Positions 28,014 to 38,835 of a stretch of 64,000 nucleotides of DNA are shown piece by piece; the stretch's first letter is position 1, and each line of letters starts with the position of its first letter. The notes below the pieces were generated by a model that saw nothing but the letters and a program-made list of their open reading frames with translations, was not told where the DNA came from and searched no databases. This DNA comes from Vreelandella lutescens. GTDB lineage: Bacteria; Pseudomonadota; Gammaproteobacteria; Pseudomonadales; Halomonadaceae. The position numbers and the translations under genes were made by a program. The stretch lies in NCBI RefSeq assembly GCF_014640815.1, contig NZ_BMHM01000002.1:186001-250000 (forward strand), given 5' to 3'.

Positions 28014-28102
28014 ACGCTTGCATGAATTTTTTAGCGCCGCCATTTTCATGGCGACGCCTTGTTCAGGTTAACGGCTTCTATCACAAGCCAAGCGAGGAAT
28101 CT

Positions 28103-28852
28103 ATGAAAGTACTCGTCGCGGTGAAACGCGTCATCGACTACAACGTCAAAATCCGCGTTAAAGCGGATCATTCTGACGTGGATCTTACCAACGTCAAAAT
28201 GGCCATGAACCCCTTCTGCGAAATTGCCGTAGAAGAAGCCGTGCGCCTGAAAGAGAAGGGCGTGGCCACCGAAGTCGTGGCCGTGACCGTAGGCCCCAAG
28301 GCCGCCCAAGAGCAGCTGCGCACCGCGCTGGCGCTGGGGGCCGACCGCGCCATCCACATTGAGACCGACGAGCGTGTCGAATCGCTGGCGGTGGCCAAAC
28401 TGCTGGCTAAAGTGGTGGACGAAGAGCAGCCCGGTTTGGTGATCCTCGGCAAGCAGGCCATCGACACCGACAACAACCAGACCGGACAGATGCTGGCAGC
28501 GCTCACTAACCTGCCGCAAGGCACGTTCGCTTCGGAAGTGGCGGTAGACGGCGACAAGGTGAATGTGACGCGTGAAATCGACGGCGGCCTGCAAACCGTT
28601 GCCCTCACGCTGCCCGCCATCGTCACCACCGACCTGCGCCTCAACGAGCCGCGCTACGCCAAGCTGCCGGACATCATGAAGGCCAAGAAAAAGCCGCTGG
28701 ATGTCAAAACCCCCGCCGACTATGGCGTGGAGGTAGCCTCCAAGGTCACGCTGCTCAAAGTGGAATCCCCCGCCGAGCGCAAAGGCGGTATTAAAGTCGC
28801 CTCGGTGGACGAGCTGATCGACAAACTGAAAAACGAAGCCAAAGTGCTTTAA
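28103..28852 (+). CDS. etfB: Electron transfer flavoprotein subunit beta
   Basis: 249 residues starting [14 protein letters not shown], the conserved ETF-beta N-terminus, after a GAGGAA ribosome-binding site; the longer open frame to 28022 is not supported. It contains the AMP-site segment VVAVTVGP and the [20 protein letters not shown] signature. With EtfA it forms the FAD-containing heterodimer accepting electrons from acyl-CoA and other dehydrogenases. Followed by etfA after 14 bp. Codon use here is notably GC-rich compared with neighbouring genes. Confidence 0.96.
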   Translation: MKVLVAVKRVIDYNVKIRVKADHSDVDLTNVKMAMNPFCEIAVEEAVRLKEKGVATEVVAVTVGPKAAQEQLRTALALGADRAIHIETDERVESLAVAKLLAKVVDEEQPGLVILGKQAIDTDNNQTGQMLAALTNLPQGTFASEVAVDGDKVNVTREIDGGLQTVALTLPAIVTTDLRLNEPRYAKLPDIMKAKKKPLDVKTPADYGVEVASKVTLLKVESPAERKGGIKVASVDELIDKLKNEAKVL

Positions 28853-28866
28853 AAGGAGCTGATCTC

Positions 28867-29793
28867 ATGAGCATTCTGGTACTTGCCGACCTTCATGAAG
28901 GTCAGTTGGCGGGCGCGACCGCTCACGTCGTGGCGGCGGCCCAAGCCATCGGTGGTGATATTGATGTTCTGGTCGCCGGTGAAGGCGTCCAGGCAGCCGC
29001 CGACGCCGCTGCAAAACTCGACGGCGTGAGCAAAGTACGCGTGGCGGATAACGCCGCCTACGCCCACCAGCTGGCCGAGCCCATGGGCGCGCTTCTGGTC
29101 GAACTCGCTGGCGATTACACCCACGTGCTGGCCAGCGCCTCCACCACCGGCAAAAACGTCCTGCCGCGCTTGGCAGCCCTGAAAGACGTCAGCCAGCTGT
29201 CGGATGTGATTGGCGTCGAAAGCGCTGATACCTTCCTACGCCCGATCTATGCCGGTAACGCCATCGCCACGGTCAAAAGTGACGACGCGCTGAAAGTCAT
29301 CACCATCCGTACCACCGGCTTTGATGCAGTCGGTACCAGCGGCAGCGCCACAACGGAAGCGGTGGATTTCGTTGCTGACAATGCGCAGTCCAGCTTCGTC
29401 AAACAAGAGCTGGCGCAAAGCGACCGCCCGGAACTTGGCGGTGCCAAGGTGGTGATCTCCGGCGGCCGCGGCATGGGCAACGGCGAGAACTTCAAGCTGC
29501 TGGACGGCATTGCCGACAAGCTCGGTGCGGCCATTGGCGCTTCCCGTGCGGCGGTAGATGCTGGCTTCGTGCCCAACGACATGCAGGTCGGCCAGACTGG
29601 TAAAATCGTCGCGCCCGAGCTGTACATTGCGGTGGGTATTTCAGGTGCGATTCAGCACTTGGCAGGCATGAAAGACTCCAAGGTAATCGTCGCGATCAAC
29701 AAGGATGAAGAGGCACCGATCTTCCAAGTGGCCGACTACGGCCTGGTGGGGGATCTGTTTGAGATCCTGCCGGAGCTGGAAAGCAAGCTATAA
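28867..29793 (+). CDS. etfA: Electron transfer flavoprotein subunit alpha
   Basis: 308 residues. The N-terminal domain starts [12 protein letters not shown]; the C-terminal FAD domain has the [10 protein letters not shown] motif, [35 protein letters not shown] and the [33 protein letters not shown] signature in order. It binds the FAD of the ETF heterodimer. Start follows AAAAGGAG. A strong terminator closes the etfBA operon. Confidence 0.96.
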   Translation: MSILVLADLHEGQLAGATAHVVAAAQAIGGDIDVLVAGEGVQAAADAAAKLDGVSKVRVADNAAYAHQLAEPMGALLVELAGDYTHVLASASTTGKNVLPRLAALKDVSQLSDVIGVESADTFLRPIYAGNAIATVKSDDALKVITIRTTGFDAVGTSGSATTEAVDFVADNAQSSFVKQELAQSDRPELGGAKVVISGGRGMGNGENFKLLDGIADKLGAAIGASRAAVDAGFVPNDMQVGQTGKIVAPELYIAVGISGAIQHLAGMKDSKVIVAINKDEEAPIFQVADYGLVGDLFEILPELESKL

Positions 29794-29815
29794 GCTGTTG
29801 AATTACTTGTCTACC

Positions 29816-29847
29816 AAAAGCCGACTTCGCCAGAAGTCGGCTTTTTT
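29816..29847 (+). terminator. Rho-independent terminator after etfA
   Basis: Perfect stem AAAAGCCGACTTC / GAAGTCGGCTTTT around a 4-nt loop, ending in a run of six T. Confidence 0.92.
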
Positions 29848-30009
29848 ATTTCTAGCGGGTTCGATAAACTGACAATAGTTGACTAAGGTACTGGGATAAA
29901 GATTTGCCGCCCATGGCAAAAAAATTGCCGTGGCGGTGGTTGAAAAGGGTGAAGTAAGACCACACCTAATGTAGTGAACGCAATAAAAGCCACTCAAGGA
30001 GAAGATAGC

Positions 30010-30621
30010 ATGGCACATACCCTTCCTGAACTGCCGTACGCCTACGATGCTCTCGAGCCGAACATCGACGCGATGACGATGGAAATTCACCACTCTCGTC
30101 ACCACAACACTTACGTCACCAACCTGAATGCTGCACTTGAAGGCACTGGCCTTGAAGACGTTCCGGTTGAAGAGCTGGTTGCCAACTTGGATCGCGTACC
30201 TGAAGAGAAGCGCCAAGCGGTTATCAATAACGGTGGCGGTCACGCTAACCACTCCATGTTCTGGCAGATGATGTCTCCCAACGGTGGCGGCCAGCCCCAG
30301 GGCGATGTTGCGAAAGCGATCGACGCAGAGCTGGGCGGTTTGGATGCGTTTAAAGACGCCTTCAAAAAAGCAGCGCTAGGCCGTTTTGGTAGCGGCTGGG
30401 CGTGGCTATCTGTCACACCTGAGAAAAAGCTGGTGGTAGAGAACACGCTGAACCAAGACAGCCCGTTAATGCATGGCAACACGCCGGTATTGGGTCTGGA
30501 CGTTTGGGAGCACGCTTACTACCTGAAGTTCCAGAACAAGCGTCCTGACTACGTTGATGCTTTCTTCAACGCGGTCAACTGGGAAGACGTTGAGCGTCGT
30601 TACCAGGCAGCAACTGCCTAA
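30010..30621 (+). CDS. sodA: Superoxide dismutase, Mn type
   Basis: Dismutates superoxide in the cytoplasm. 203 residues from the ATG giving [17 protein letters not shown], with AAGGAG upstream. It matches E. coli SodA through [10 protein letters not shown], the Gln-bearing NQDSPLM segment, and [13 protein letters not shown], which separate Mn-SOD from Fe-SOD (which has AQxYNHTFYW). Metal use in vivo is inferred from these. The upstream in-frame extension to 29974 is rejected for lack of homology. Next genes are the class Ib ribonucleotide reductase, another Mn-linked enzyme. Confidence 0.93.
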   Translation: MAHTLPELPYAYDALEPNIDAMTMEIHHSRHHNTYVTNLNAALEGTGLEDVPVEELVANLDRVPEEKRQAVINNGGGHANHSMFWQMMSPNGGGQPQGDVAKAIDAELGGLDAFKDAFKKAALGRFGSGWAWLSVTPEKKLVVENTLNQDSPLMHGNTPVLGLDVWEHAYYLKFQNKRPDYVDAFFNAVNWEDVERRYQAATA

Positions 30622-30663
30622 ACTCACGCCTTGTGAGTAGGGTATAAGCGGTTTTTACCGCTG

Positions 30664-30697
30664 AAAAACCGCCCCCTAGATGGGGGCGGTTTTTTTG
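30664..30697 (+). terminator. Rho-independent terminator after sodA
   Basis: Perfect stem CCGCCCCC / GGGGGCGG with loop TAGAT, preceded by five A and followed by eight T (30690-30697). Confidence 0.93.
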
Positions 30698-30748
30698 TGT
30701 CTGGGTATAGCGCTGGGCATTGGCTGTCAATAACCTGTGGATGAAAAA

Positions 30749-30795
30749 ATACCATATATGCTTGAATTGATTTTCTCGTGGTCTATATATAGTAT
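30749..30795. promoter_or_regulatory. Pair of NrdR-like boxes and promoter upstream of nrdHIEF
   Basis: Box 1 is centred on CATATATG (16-mer 30749-30764, 10/16 to ACACWATATATWGTGT) and box 2 on CTATATATAG (30780-30795, 12/16). Their centres are exactly 31 bp apart, the spacing typical of NrdR box pairs. A plausible promoter TTGATT-N17-TAGTAT (30767-30795) is overlapped by box 2. NrdR is the ATP/dATP-sensing repressor of ribonucleotide reductase operons. Confidence 0.8.
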
Positions 30796-30871
30796 GCGTT
30801 GAGAATTTTATAGGGGTGGTGCCACAAGGATGCATTACCCGAAAAATGCCGCTATGAAAAGGAAAATAGCC

Positions 30872-31093
30872 ATGGAAATCCAAATTTATAGCAAGCCTGC
30901 TTGCGTACAGTGCACCGCCACTTATCGCGCCCTGGATAAGCACGGTTTACCGTACAAAGTGATCGATATCACCGAAGAGTCAGGTGCCCAAGAAGAAGTA
31001 GAGGCCCTTGGCTACCGTCAGTTACCGGTTGTGGTGGTGGGTGAAGATCACTGGTCTGGTTTTCGTCCTGACCGCATTCAAGCATTAGCGTAA
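30872..31093 (+). CDS. nrdH: NrdH-redoxin
   Basis: Glutaredoxin-like electron donor for class Ib ribonucleotide reductase. 73 residues from the ATG (MEIQIYSKPACVQC), which follows AAGGAAA; the longer upstream frame to 30830 is unsupported. Redox motif Cys11-Val-Gln-Cys14, and the WSGFRPD signature near the C-terminus distinguishes NrdH from other glutaredoxins. First gene of nrdHIEF. Confidence 0.96.
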   Translation: MEIQIYSKPACVQCTATYRALDKHGLPYKVIDITEESGAQEEVEALGYRQLPVVVVGEDHWSGFRPDRIQALA

Positions 31094-31102
31094 CCAACCG
31101 CT

Positions 31103-31552
31103 ATGCAGACTGCCGAAGTGGACACTCAGCTTGCGGGCACGCTGGTCTATTTCTCCACTAAGTCAGGCAATACCCACCGATTTATTGAAAAGCTTGGCAT
31201 GCGTGCCCAGCGGCTGCCGTTAAATCGTGAAGAACCCACGCCGCGCGTGGAGCAGCCTTACATATTAGTGACCCCTACTTATGGCGGCGGTTCTGCTCAT
31301 GGAGCCGTGCCGGGGCAAGTCATCCGTTTTTTAAATGACACGCACAATCGGCACCTCCTTCGAGGTGTCATTGCTGCTGGTAATACGAATTTTGGTGAAG
31401 CCTACGGGTTGGCAGGGCGAATCATTGCCCAAAAGTGCCAAGTGCCGCTGCTTTATCGATTTGAACTATTTGGCACTGATGAAGATGTCGCCAAGGTCCG
31501 CAAAGGAGTAGAAGAGTTTTGGAAACGTCAAACTCAGTCTCTAAAAACGTAG
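31103..31552 (+). CDS. nrdI: Class Ib RNR flavodoxin-like protein NrdI
   Basis: 149 residues, an FMN-binding flavodoxin-like protein that activates the dimanganese centre of NrdF by supplying an oxidant. [14 protein letters not shown] is the FMN phosphate loop, and TPTYGGGS and [10 protein letters not shown] are the other FMN contacts. It has 9 bp to nrdH and a 34-bp overlap with nrdE. Confidence 0.95.
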   Translation: MQTAEVDTQLAGTLVYFSTKSGNTHRFIEKLGMRAQRLPLNREEPTPRVEQPYILVTPTYGGGSAHGAVPGQVIRFLNDTHNRHLLRGVIAAGNTNFGEAYGLAGRIIAQKCQVPLLYRFELFGTDEDVAKVRKGVEEFWKRQTQSLKT

Positions 31553-33729
31553 CCGCGCAAAACGCCGCTACAAAGAACTCAGCAGAAACGAAACGGCCTG
31601 CGGGTGCAACCGAGAAGCGCACGCTCGACTACCATGCGCTGAACGCGATGCTGAATCTTTACGGTGCCAATGGTGAGCTGCAGCTGGATAAAGACCGTGA
31701 AGCTGCGCGCCAGTATTTCCTTCAGCACGTCAATCAAAACACCGTGTTCTTCCACTCACTGGAAGAGAAGCTAGATTACCTGGTGGAAGAGCAGTACTAC
31801 GAAGCAGAGATGCTGGCGCAGTACAGCTTCGCTTTCATAAAGGCGCTGTTCGAGCAGGCGTACGCCTACAAATTCCGTTTTCCAAGCTTTCTGGGTGCTT
31901 TTAAGTACTACACCAGCTACACGCTAAAAACCTTCGACGGTAAGCGCTACCTTGAGCGTTACGAAGACCGCGTGTGCATGGTGGCGCTGACACTTGCCCG
32001 TGGAGAGGAAGCGCTTGCGAAAGCGTTGGTAGACGAAATTATTAGCGGCCGCTTTCAGCCGGCAACGCCCACGTTCCTTAACTGTGGCAAACAGCAGCGG
32101 GGCGAGCTGGTATCGTGCTTTTTGCTGCGTATTGAAGACAACATGGAGTCCATTGGGCGCTCCATTAACTCTGCGCTTCAGCTGTCTAAGCGTGGCGGCG
32201 GTGTCGCGTTCTTGCTGACAAACATCCGTGAGTCAGGCGCTCCGATTAAGCGTATCGAGAACCAGTCGTCGGGTATTATCCCGATCATGAAACTGCTGGA
32301 AGATGCGTTCTCCTACGCCAACCAGCTGGGCGCGCGCCAGGGTGCAGGGGCCGTTTATCTCAACGCTCACCACCCGGATATTTTGCGCTTTTTGGACACC
32401 AAGCGTGAAAACGCGGACGAAAAAATCCGCATCAAGACGCTGTCGCTGGGCGTGACCATTCCCGATATCACCTTTGAGCTGGCCAAGCGCAACGATGATA
32501 TGTACCTCTTCTCGCCCTACGATGTAGAGCGGGTGTATGGCGTGCCGTTTGGTGATATTAGCGTCACCGAGAAGTACCACGAAATGGTGGCCGACGCGCG
32601 TATCCGTAAGCACAAAATCAACGCGCGTGCTTTCTTCCAAACGCTGGCAGAGCTGCAGTTTGAGTCCGGTTACCCGTACATCATGTTTGAAGACACGGTT
32701 AACCGCGCCAATCCGATCGCTGGTCGTATCAATATGAGCAACCTCTGCTCTGAGATTCTGCAGGTGAATACGCCGACCGAGTATGACGACGACCTCGGCT
32801 ACCGTAATATTGGCCAAGATATCTCCTGTAACCTCGGCTCGATGAACATTGCCAAGGTGATGGATTCAGGCGATATCGGCACCAGCGTAGAGATTGCCAT
32901 TCGCGGCCTCACCGCTGTTTCTGAAATGAGCAACTTGAGCAGCGTACCTTCTATTGCTGAAGGCAATGCCAAATCGCGCGCTATCGGCCTTGGTCAGATG
33001 AACTTGCATGGCTTCCTGGCTCGCGAGCATATTTACTACGGCTCAGACGAAGGGTTGGATTTCACGAACCTGTACTTCTACTGTGTCGCGTTCCATGCCA
33101 TTCGCGCCTCTAACCAGCTCGCAATTGAGCATGGTGAGACATTTGCAGGCTTTGAAGACTCCACCTATGCGTCGGGTGAGTTCTTTGATAAGTACACCGA
33201 CCAGGCGTGGCTGCCTCGCACCGAAAAAGTGCGTCACTTGTTTGAGCGTAGCGGCATTGCGCTGCCTACCCAGGAAGATTGGCAAGCACTCAAGGCTTCT
33301 GTTGTCGCCAACGGGCTTTACAACCGTAACCTGCAGGCCGTGCCGCCAACGGGGTCTATCTCGTACATCAATCACTCCACCTCCAGTATTCATCCGGTGG
33401 CTGCGAAGATCGAGATCCGTAAAGAGGGCAAGCTGGGGCGTGTTTACTATCCCGCGCCGTTCCTGAATGAAGCGAACTTCGATTACTTCCAGGATGCCTA
33501 TGAAATTGGCCCTGAAAAAATTATCGATACCTACGCAGAAGCTTCAAAGCACGTTGACCAGGGTCTCTCGTTGACGCTGTTCTTCCCGGATACAGCCACC
33601 ACGCGGGATATCAACAAGGCGCAAATTTACGCATGGCGCAAAGGTATCAAGACGCTGTACTACATTCGCTTACGCCAAAGTGCCCTTGAAGGTACCGAGG
33701 TTGAAGGCTGCGTCTCCTGCACGCTGTAA
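31519..33729 (+). CDS. nrdE: Class Ib ribonucleoside-diphosphate reductase, alpha subunit
   Basis: Catalytic subunit that reduces NDPs to dNDPs. 736 residues. Homology to E. coli NrdE (714) starts at [14 protein letters not shown]; before it is an Ala/Lys-rich extension of about 35 residues. The start is a TTG inside nrdI, supported by AAGGAG about 11 nt upstream. Key features are [22 protein letters not shown], the NLCSEI loop, [12 protein letters not shown], and the C-terminal EGCVSCTL redox pair. It lacks an N-terminal ATP cone, as class Ib does. Confidence 0.95.
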   Translation: METSNSVSKNVAAQNAATKNSAETKRPAGATEKRTLDYHALNAMLNLYGANGELQLDKDREAARQYFLQHVNQNTVFFHSLEEKLDYLVEEQYYEAEMLAQYSFAFIKALFEQAYAYKFRFPSFLGAFKYYTSYTLKTFDGKRYLERYEDRVCMVALTLARGEEALAKALVDEIISGRFQPATPTFLNCGKQQRGELVSCFLLRIEDNMESIGRSINSALQLSKRGGGVAFLLTNIRESGAPIKRIENQSSGIIPIMKLLEDAFSYANQLGARQGAGAVYLNAHHPDILRFLDTKRENADEKIRIKTLSLGVTIPDITFELAKRNDDMYLFSPYDVERVYGVPFGDISVTEKYHEMVADARIRKHKINARAFFQTLAELQFESGYPYIMFEDTVNRANPIAGRINMSNLCSEILQVNTPTEYDDDLGYRNIGQDISCNLGSMNIAKVMDSGDIGTSVEIAIRGLTAVSEMSNLSSVPSIAEGNAKSRAIGLGQMNLHGFLAREHIYYGSDEGLDFTNLYFYCVAFHAIRASNQLAIEHGETFAGFEDSTYASGEFFDKYTDQAWLPRTEKVRHLFERSGIALPTQEDWQALKASVVANGLYNRNLQAVPPTGSISYINHSTSSIHPVAAKIEIRKEGKLGRVYYPAPFLNEANFDYFQDAYEIGPEKIIDTYAEASKHVDQGLSLTLFFPDTATTRDINKAQIYAWRKGIKTLYYIRLRQSALEGTEVEGCVSCTL

Positions 33730-33746
33730 TCGGGTAACGCTTTTAA

Positions 33747-34742
<996 letters not shown>

Positions 34743-34809
34743 TCATTTGATATGATGACGCTGTCGTCGTGGTAGCAGTAAAAAGAGTCGTCAAAAGAGT
34801 AGTAAGAGA

Positions 34810-34838
34810 GACGGGAGCCTTTGGCTCCCGTTTTTTTT
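34810..34838 (+). terminator. Rho-independent terminator after nrdF
   Basis: Perfect stem ACGGGAGCC / GGCTCCCGT with a TTT loop, followed by eight T in all (34831-34838). Confidence 0.92.
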
Positions 34839-34865
34839 GGTCTCAAGACAACGTTCCGATTGAAT

Positions 34866-34907
34866 GTTAATGATAAATATTGTCATTTATTCAATTAGTG
34901 TTACGCT
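34866..34907 (+). promoter_or_regulatory. Fur box overlapping the promoter of the TonB operon
   Basis: The 19-bp window 34866-34884 matches the Fur consensus GATAATGATAATCATTATC at 15 of 19 positions and is AT-rich against a GC-rich background. It overlaps a -35-like TTGTCA (34880-34885) that has TACGCT 16 bp downstream (34902-34907). This predicts iron-dependent repression of the DUF3450-ttpC-exbBD-tonB operon. Confidence 0.8.
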
Positions 34908-35002
34908 AGGCAGTGCACGCGTTAAACGCAAATCGTTCTTATACCTAATAAGTTTTAGCGGGTCGCCTGTGGTGGTGCGCTAAGCAGTAACGGAGACATA
35001 AC

Positions 35003-35782
35003 GTGCTGAAAAGGCCTTTCTTTGCCTTTCGTGGGTGCTGGCTTGCCGGGGTGCTGGTCAGCGGTACGCTCATGGCAAGTGATGAGACAATGGATCAAGC
35101 GGCCCAAAGTGTCGAGGCCCAGCAGACTCAGTCGGAGCTGCAGCAGCAAATTGACAGCGCGGATGAAGCTACCCGTTCCGCCATTGAAGAGTTGCGCCGC
35201 TTAGAGCGGGAAACCCGCAAGATGGAAGCCTCCAACGCAACGCTCAGTAGCCGCTTGGCTAGCGAAGCCGAGCGTCAGCAGCGGTTAAGCCAAGCGCTGG
35301 ATACGTTAAGCGATACCCGTGATGCGCTGCCCATGATTGAGCAGGATATGACCGAGCAGCTAGCCCGTTGGATCGAGTCAGATCTGCCGTTCTTAACCGA
35401 TGAACGCCTCGCCCGCGTGGAATCCTCCGGTAATCCCGAGGCAGGTAGCGCTGCACGCATTGCCAGCTTGCTCGAAGCCTGGCGCGCTGAGCTTGCCTAT
35501 GGTCGCGAAGTGGATAGCTGGCGAGGTCGGTTGGTGATGGAGGGAGCGTCGCCAAGAGAAGTGGAGTACTTACGTATTGGCCGTATTGGCTTTTACTACC
35601 TGACGCCCGATGGTCGAGAAGGTGGCGTTTGGGATAAAGAGGATGGCCAATGGCTAGCGCTAGACGAGCCCGCCCGTCGGCAGGTGCGCAATGGCCTGCG
35701 TATCGCAGATGACCAGCGCACGCCGGAGCTTCTGCAACTGCCCCTCTCTATCACTGCCAACGATCAAGGAGGGCAGCCATGA
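35003..35782 (+). CDS. DUF3450 family periplasmic coiled-coil protein of a TonB2-type system
   Basis: 259 residues: signal sequence (about 1-25, ending LMAS), then an extended helical coiled coil rich in Gln/Glu/Arg (about 35-110, QTQSELQQQIDS to LSDTRDA), then a globular part with FYYLTPDGREGGVW. The DUF3450-TtpC-ExbB-ExbD-TonB order is typical of TonB2 clusters of Vibrio and marine gammaproteobacteria. The exact role in TonB energy transfer is not established. Its stop overlaps the ttpC start (ATGA). Confidence 0.82.
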   Translation: MLKRPFFAFRGCWLAGVLVSGTLMASDETMDQAAQSVEAQQTQSELQQQIDSADEATRSAIEELRRLERETRKMEASNATLSSRLASEAERQQRLSQALDTLSDTRDALPMIEQDMTEQLARWIESDLPFLTDERLARVESSGNPEAGSAARIASLLEAWRAELAYGREVDSWRGRLVMEGASPREVEYLRIGRIGFYYLTPDGREGGVWDKEDGQWLALDEPARRQVRNGLRIADDQRTPELLQLPLSITANDQGGQP

Positions 35783-37140
35783 GCCTGTTGTCACGCCCGA
35801 AAGCATGGCTATGCCTAGCGTTGCTACTCGGCGCATTTACCAGTAGCGCGGCGATGGCACAAAGTGGTGAAGTCAATTCGCTGCGGGAAGCACGCGAGGC
35901 GGCTGAGAGCCGTGATCAAGCTCGGCTTCAATCCTTCTTAGAGAATCAAGAGGCGCTGGACGCCGCATTAGACGAGGCCCGCGCTGCCCATGAGTCGGCA
36001 GAGGCGGAGCAAGCGGCACTGCAAGCGCAGCAAGAAGAGCAGGCGGAACAGGCGCAAGTGCTTGCCCAGCGACAGGAGGAGCAAGGGGAGGCGCTTACCT
36101 CTTTATTAGCAGACCTCACTCGCCATAGCGAAGAAGTCCGCAATGAGCTGGGAGGCGATAGTTGGTTAACGCTTCATGATGATGCGTTACCGCCGCGTCT
36201 GAATGATGTCGATGTGTTAGAGCGTCAGCAAATAGAAGAGGTGGTCGATAGCCTGGCAACGTTAACGCTCAATACAGGCCGCGCCGAACACCTGGAAGTG
36301 GCAGTGGCCGATGCCAGTGGAGAGATCGCGCCGCGTAGCGTCGTTCGGTTAGGAGATTTCGCCGCCTTTACGCAGACGGCGCTGTTGAGAAAAGGTGAAG
36401 AAGAGGGCGATAGCCTGGCGGAAGTGCCGCGCACGCCGTCGGCGATCAGCGATCTGTTAGCGGCTTACCATCAGGGCGAAAGCCGTGAATTTGCCATTGA
36501 CCCTACGCAAGGCAGCGTGCTGCAAGCATTGGCGCAACAGCCCACGCTTTGGGAGCGATTCCAGCAAGGCGGCTACGTAGGTTACGTGGTGGTCGTGCTG
36601 GGGGGTATTGGTTTGCTGGTGGCATTAGCCCAGTACGTTTACCTGTTGATGATCAGTGCCCGTGTGCGCCGCCAGCGCCAATCACTAGATCAGCCGAACA
36701 AGGATAATCCGCTGGGTCGCGTGTTAGAGCGCTTTAAAGAGATGGATAAGCACCAAACGCCGGAAGCACTCGAGGCGCGATTGGATGAGGCGGTACTGGC
36801 CGAGCTGCCGAAAATCGAGCGTGGTCAGCCCATCGTCAAACTGCTAGCCGCTATTGCACCACTGTTGGGTTTATTGGGAACGGTGACAGGCATGATTGTG
36901 ACCTTCCAAGCCATTACGGTATTTGGAACGGGCGACCCGCAGTTAATGGCGGGAGGTATTAGCCAGGCGCTGGTGACCACCGTTTTGGGCTTGGTAACGG
37001 CAGTGCCGCTGCTGTTCGCCCAAACCGCGCTCTCCAGTCGCAGCCGTTTTATTACCCAGGTGATTGAAGGAGAAGCCAGCGCCACTTTGGCTGACCATCT
37101 AGAAGCGCAGTCCACCCATTCTGGGAAAACGGTGAACTAG
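35779..37140 (+). CDS. TtpC-like MotA/TolQ/ExbB proton channel family protein
   Basis: 453 residues: signal peptide (to about 28), a Gln/Glu/Ala coiled coil (45-115, with EQAALQAQQEEQAEQAQVL), a linker, then a membrane MotA/TolQ/ExbB domain from about 270 with TM segments near 270-292, 355-378 and 400-425 including LLGLLGTVTGMI. This long ExbB-like form with a periplasmic coiled coil is the TtpC component of TonB2 systems, which sits beside a canonical ExbB (next gene). The ATG overlaps the stop of the DUF3450 gene. Confidence 0.82.
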   Translation: MSLLSRPKAWLCLALLLGAFTSSAAMAQSGEVNSLREAREAAESRDQARLQSFLENQEALDAALDEARAAHESAEAEQAALQAQQEEQAEQAQVLAQRQEEQGEALTSLLADLTRHSEEVRNELGGDSWLTLHDDALPPRLNDVDVLERQQIEEVVDSLATLTLNTGRAEHLEVAVADASGEIAPRSVVRLGDFAAFTQTALLRKGEEEGDSLAEVPRTPSAISDLLAAYHQGESREFAIDPTQGSVLQALAQQPTLWERFQQGGYVGYVVVVLGGIGLLVALAQYVYLLMISARVRRQRQSLDQPNKDNPLGRVLERFKEMDKHQTPEALEARLDEAVLAELPKIERGQPIVKLLAAIAPLLGLLGTVTGMIVTFQAITVFGTGDPQLMAGGISQALVTTVLGLVTAVPLLFAQTALSSRSRFITQVIEGEASATLADHLEAQSTHSGKTVN

Positions 37141-37141
37141 T

Positions 37142-37684
37142 ATGCCGACCTTACCCCTTTGGCTAGAGCCAGTCGAGCGGCTGTTAGAGGCGGGTGGTGC
37201 TGTCCTGGTTGTGCTCGCGGTGGTGGCTGTGCTGGTGTTTGGTATGGCCATTGAGCGCTGGTGGTACTACCGGATGAGCTGGCGTCGCGCCCGCCGCCAG
37301 CTCATCCGGCGCTGGACGGCGCGAAGTGACCACCGCAGTTGGAGTGCGCGTACGCTTCGCCATGTGTGGAGTGAGGCTTTAGTTGCCAAACTACGCCGCC
37401 CGCTGCCCTGGATTAAGCTGTTGGTAGCGCTCTGCCCGCTGCTGGGGCTGCTGGGTACGGTCACCGGCATGATTACCGTTTTCGATAGCCTTTCAATGAG
37501 TGATACCCATCAAGCCCGTGCCATGGCCGACGGCGTGGCCCGGGCAACGCTGCCTACCTTAACGGGGATGGCGATTGCAGTGGTGGGTATGCTGTTTATT
37601 AGTCGTTTAGAGCACGTTATTCGTCGCGAAGATCAGCGTCTGCATGACCGCTTAGCGCGTGCCTTGGAGGAGAGTGATGCGTAG
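37142..37684 (+). CDS. exbB: ExbB-family proton channel component of TonB2 system
   Basis: 180 residues, inner-membrane ExbB with TM helices at about 20-38, 98-118 and 130-152 and the LLGLLGTVTGMITVFD motif. With ExbD it uses the proton gradient to energise TonB. It begins 2 bp after ttpC and overlaps exbD by 8 bp. A weak Arg-rich cytoplasmic segment (RRARRQLIRR) follows the first TM. Confidence 0.88.
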   Translation: MPTLPLWLEPVERLLEAGGAVLVVLAVVAVLVFGMAIERWWYYRMSWRRARRQLIRRWTARSDHRSWSARTLRHVWSEALVAKLRRPLPWIKLLVALCPLLGLLGTVTGMITVFDSLSMSDTHQARAMADGVARATLPTLTGMAIAVVGMLFISRLEHVIRREDQRLHDRLARALEESDA

Positions 37685-38084
37685 ACGCCGTTCCATAGAG
37701 GCTGCCGACGACAGCAATGAGGTGAACTTAACGCCAATGCTGGATGTGGTGTTCATCATGCTGATCTTCTTTATCGTCACGACCAGCTTTATCAAAGAGA
37801 GCGGGGTGGAGATTGATCGCCCAGAAGCCGCTGCCGCCACGCCGCGCCCTGACGCTCAGGTGCTGATTGCCGTCACGCCAGAAGGGGCGGTGTGGGTAGA
37901 TGGTCAGCCGGTGGATTTACACCGCGTTGGGCAGCAGGTAGCCAGCATGCTCAGCGGTGAAGGGTCGGTAGTTATCCAGGCAGATCGTGAGTCCACCACA
38001 GGCGTGCTGATTGAAGTAATGGATCGTCTTCAGCAGGCAGGCGTTGAGCAGGTGGCCGTGGCAGCGAGCCGGAGTGCGCCATGA
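37677..38084 (+). CDS. exbD: ExbD-family biopolymer transport protein
   Basis: 135 residues from the ATG (MRRRRSIEAADDSNEVNLTPM), preceded by GGAGGAG within exbB; an upstream in-frame start at 37659 is less likely. One TM at about 22-42 (MLDVVFIMLIFFIVTTSF) containing the proton-relevant Asp of NLTPMLDV, then a periplasmic domain. Ends in ATGA overlap with tonB. Confidence 0.88.
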   Translation: MRRRRSIEAADDSNEVNLTPMLDVVFIMLIFFIVTTSFIKESGVEIDRPEAAAATPRPDAQVLIAVTPEGAVWVDGQPVDLHRVGQQVASMLSGEGSVVIQADRESTTGVLIEVMDRLQQAGVEQVAVAASRSAP

Positions 38085-38833
38085 TGCGCCATGCCTTTTC
38101 GATGCTAGGCGGTATTGCCCTGGCTGTCGGACTTTTCTGGATGCTGGCGCTGCTGGTGGCACCACCCGAGCAGCAGGTGGACGATCCCATTATGTCGATG
38201 TCGATGACCATGGTGGAGGCTCCTGAGGTCGCGCCAGAGCAGGAGACACCGCCCCCTACTCCAGCCCAAGCGGCACCCGCGCCGCCCCCGATGCCGACGC
38301 CCGCACCTGCACCTGTTGCAACGAGTACCATTGCGTTGCCAGAGGTAGAGCTTCCCGACGCGCCGGTAGAGCCCGTTGAGCTTGAAAGTGAGCTGCCAGA
38401 GCTGACAGAAGCCAGACCCGAGCCCACGCCGCAGCCTGCACGCGAGCCCGCGCCTGAACCTGCTCCACAGCCTGCCGAAACCGCCGCGCCATCACCATTG
38501 CCGGAGCCTTCTACTGCTCAGCGCGAGGCAGCTCCGGCGGCAGAGCCTGCGCCTTCTAATGAGCCAGTGAGCGTGGGACAAGTGGCACCGACGAGCCGGG
38601 TCAATCCTTCTTACCCGCCCCGTGCCCAGCGCCGTGGTATGGAGGGCTTTGTGGAGGTGGAGTTTGTTATCCAGCGCAACGGCAGCGTGGATAGCGGCTC
38701 TATTCGTGTCACCAATGCCCAGCCCCGTCGTGTGTTTGAAGAAGCTGCCCGCGACGCTATTGCGCGCTGGCAGTTCGAGCCGAGCCAGCAGCTACGTCGC
38801 GCTACTCAGCGTATTGAGTTCCAGCTAAGGTAA
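38081..38833 (+). CDS. tonB: TonB-family energy transducer (TonB2 type)
   Basis: 250 residues: N-terminal TM anchor (about 8-27), a Pro/Ala/Glu-rich periplasm-spanning region (about 45-165), and a C-terminal TonB domain with NPSYPPRAQRRGMEGFVEVEF and AIARWQFEP. It contacts TonB boxes of outer-membrane siderophore/haem receptors, none of which is encoded here. The C-terminal domain is short, as in TonB2. Confidence 0.9.
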   Translation: MMRHAFSMLGGIALAVGLFWMLALLVAPPEQQVDDPIMSMSMTMVEAPEVAPEQETPPPTPAQAAPAPPPMPTPAPAPVATSTIALPEVELPDAPVEPVELESELPELTEARPEPTPQPAREPAPEPAPQPAETAAPSPLPEPSTAQREAAPAAEPAPSNEPVSVGQVAPTSRVNPSYPPRAQRRGMEGFVEVEFVIQRNGSVDSGSIRVTNAQPRRVFEEAARDAIARWQFEPSQQLRRATQRIEFQLR

Positions 38834-38835
38834 TC

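Larger units (their letters stand above)
27726..28102. other. 377-bp divergent intergenic region, ETF-QO / etfBA
   Basis: No gene seen (the frame upstream of etfB lacks coding support). It holds a -10-like CATAAT (27846-27851) facing etfB, a palindromic AAACGGTCGTTT (27809-27820), three copies of the heptamer TGATAGG (27839-27845, 27983-27989, and inverted at 28006-28012), and a 7-bp direct repeat CACTAGC. It probably carries both promoters and shared operators. Confidence 0.6.

Noticed and set aside
28046..28594. 182-codon minus-strand frame opposite etfB
   Set aside because: Antisense shadow of GC-rich etfB; no ribosome-binding site.
32233..32817. 194-codon minus-strand frame inside nrdE
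   Set aside because: Shadow of a highly conserved gene whose own frame is fully accounted for; no start signal or protein-like motif.
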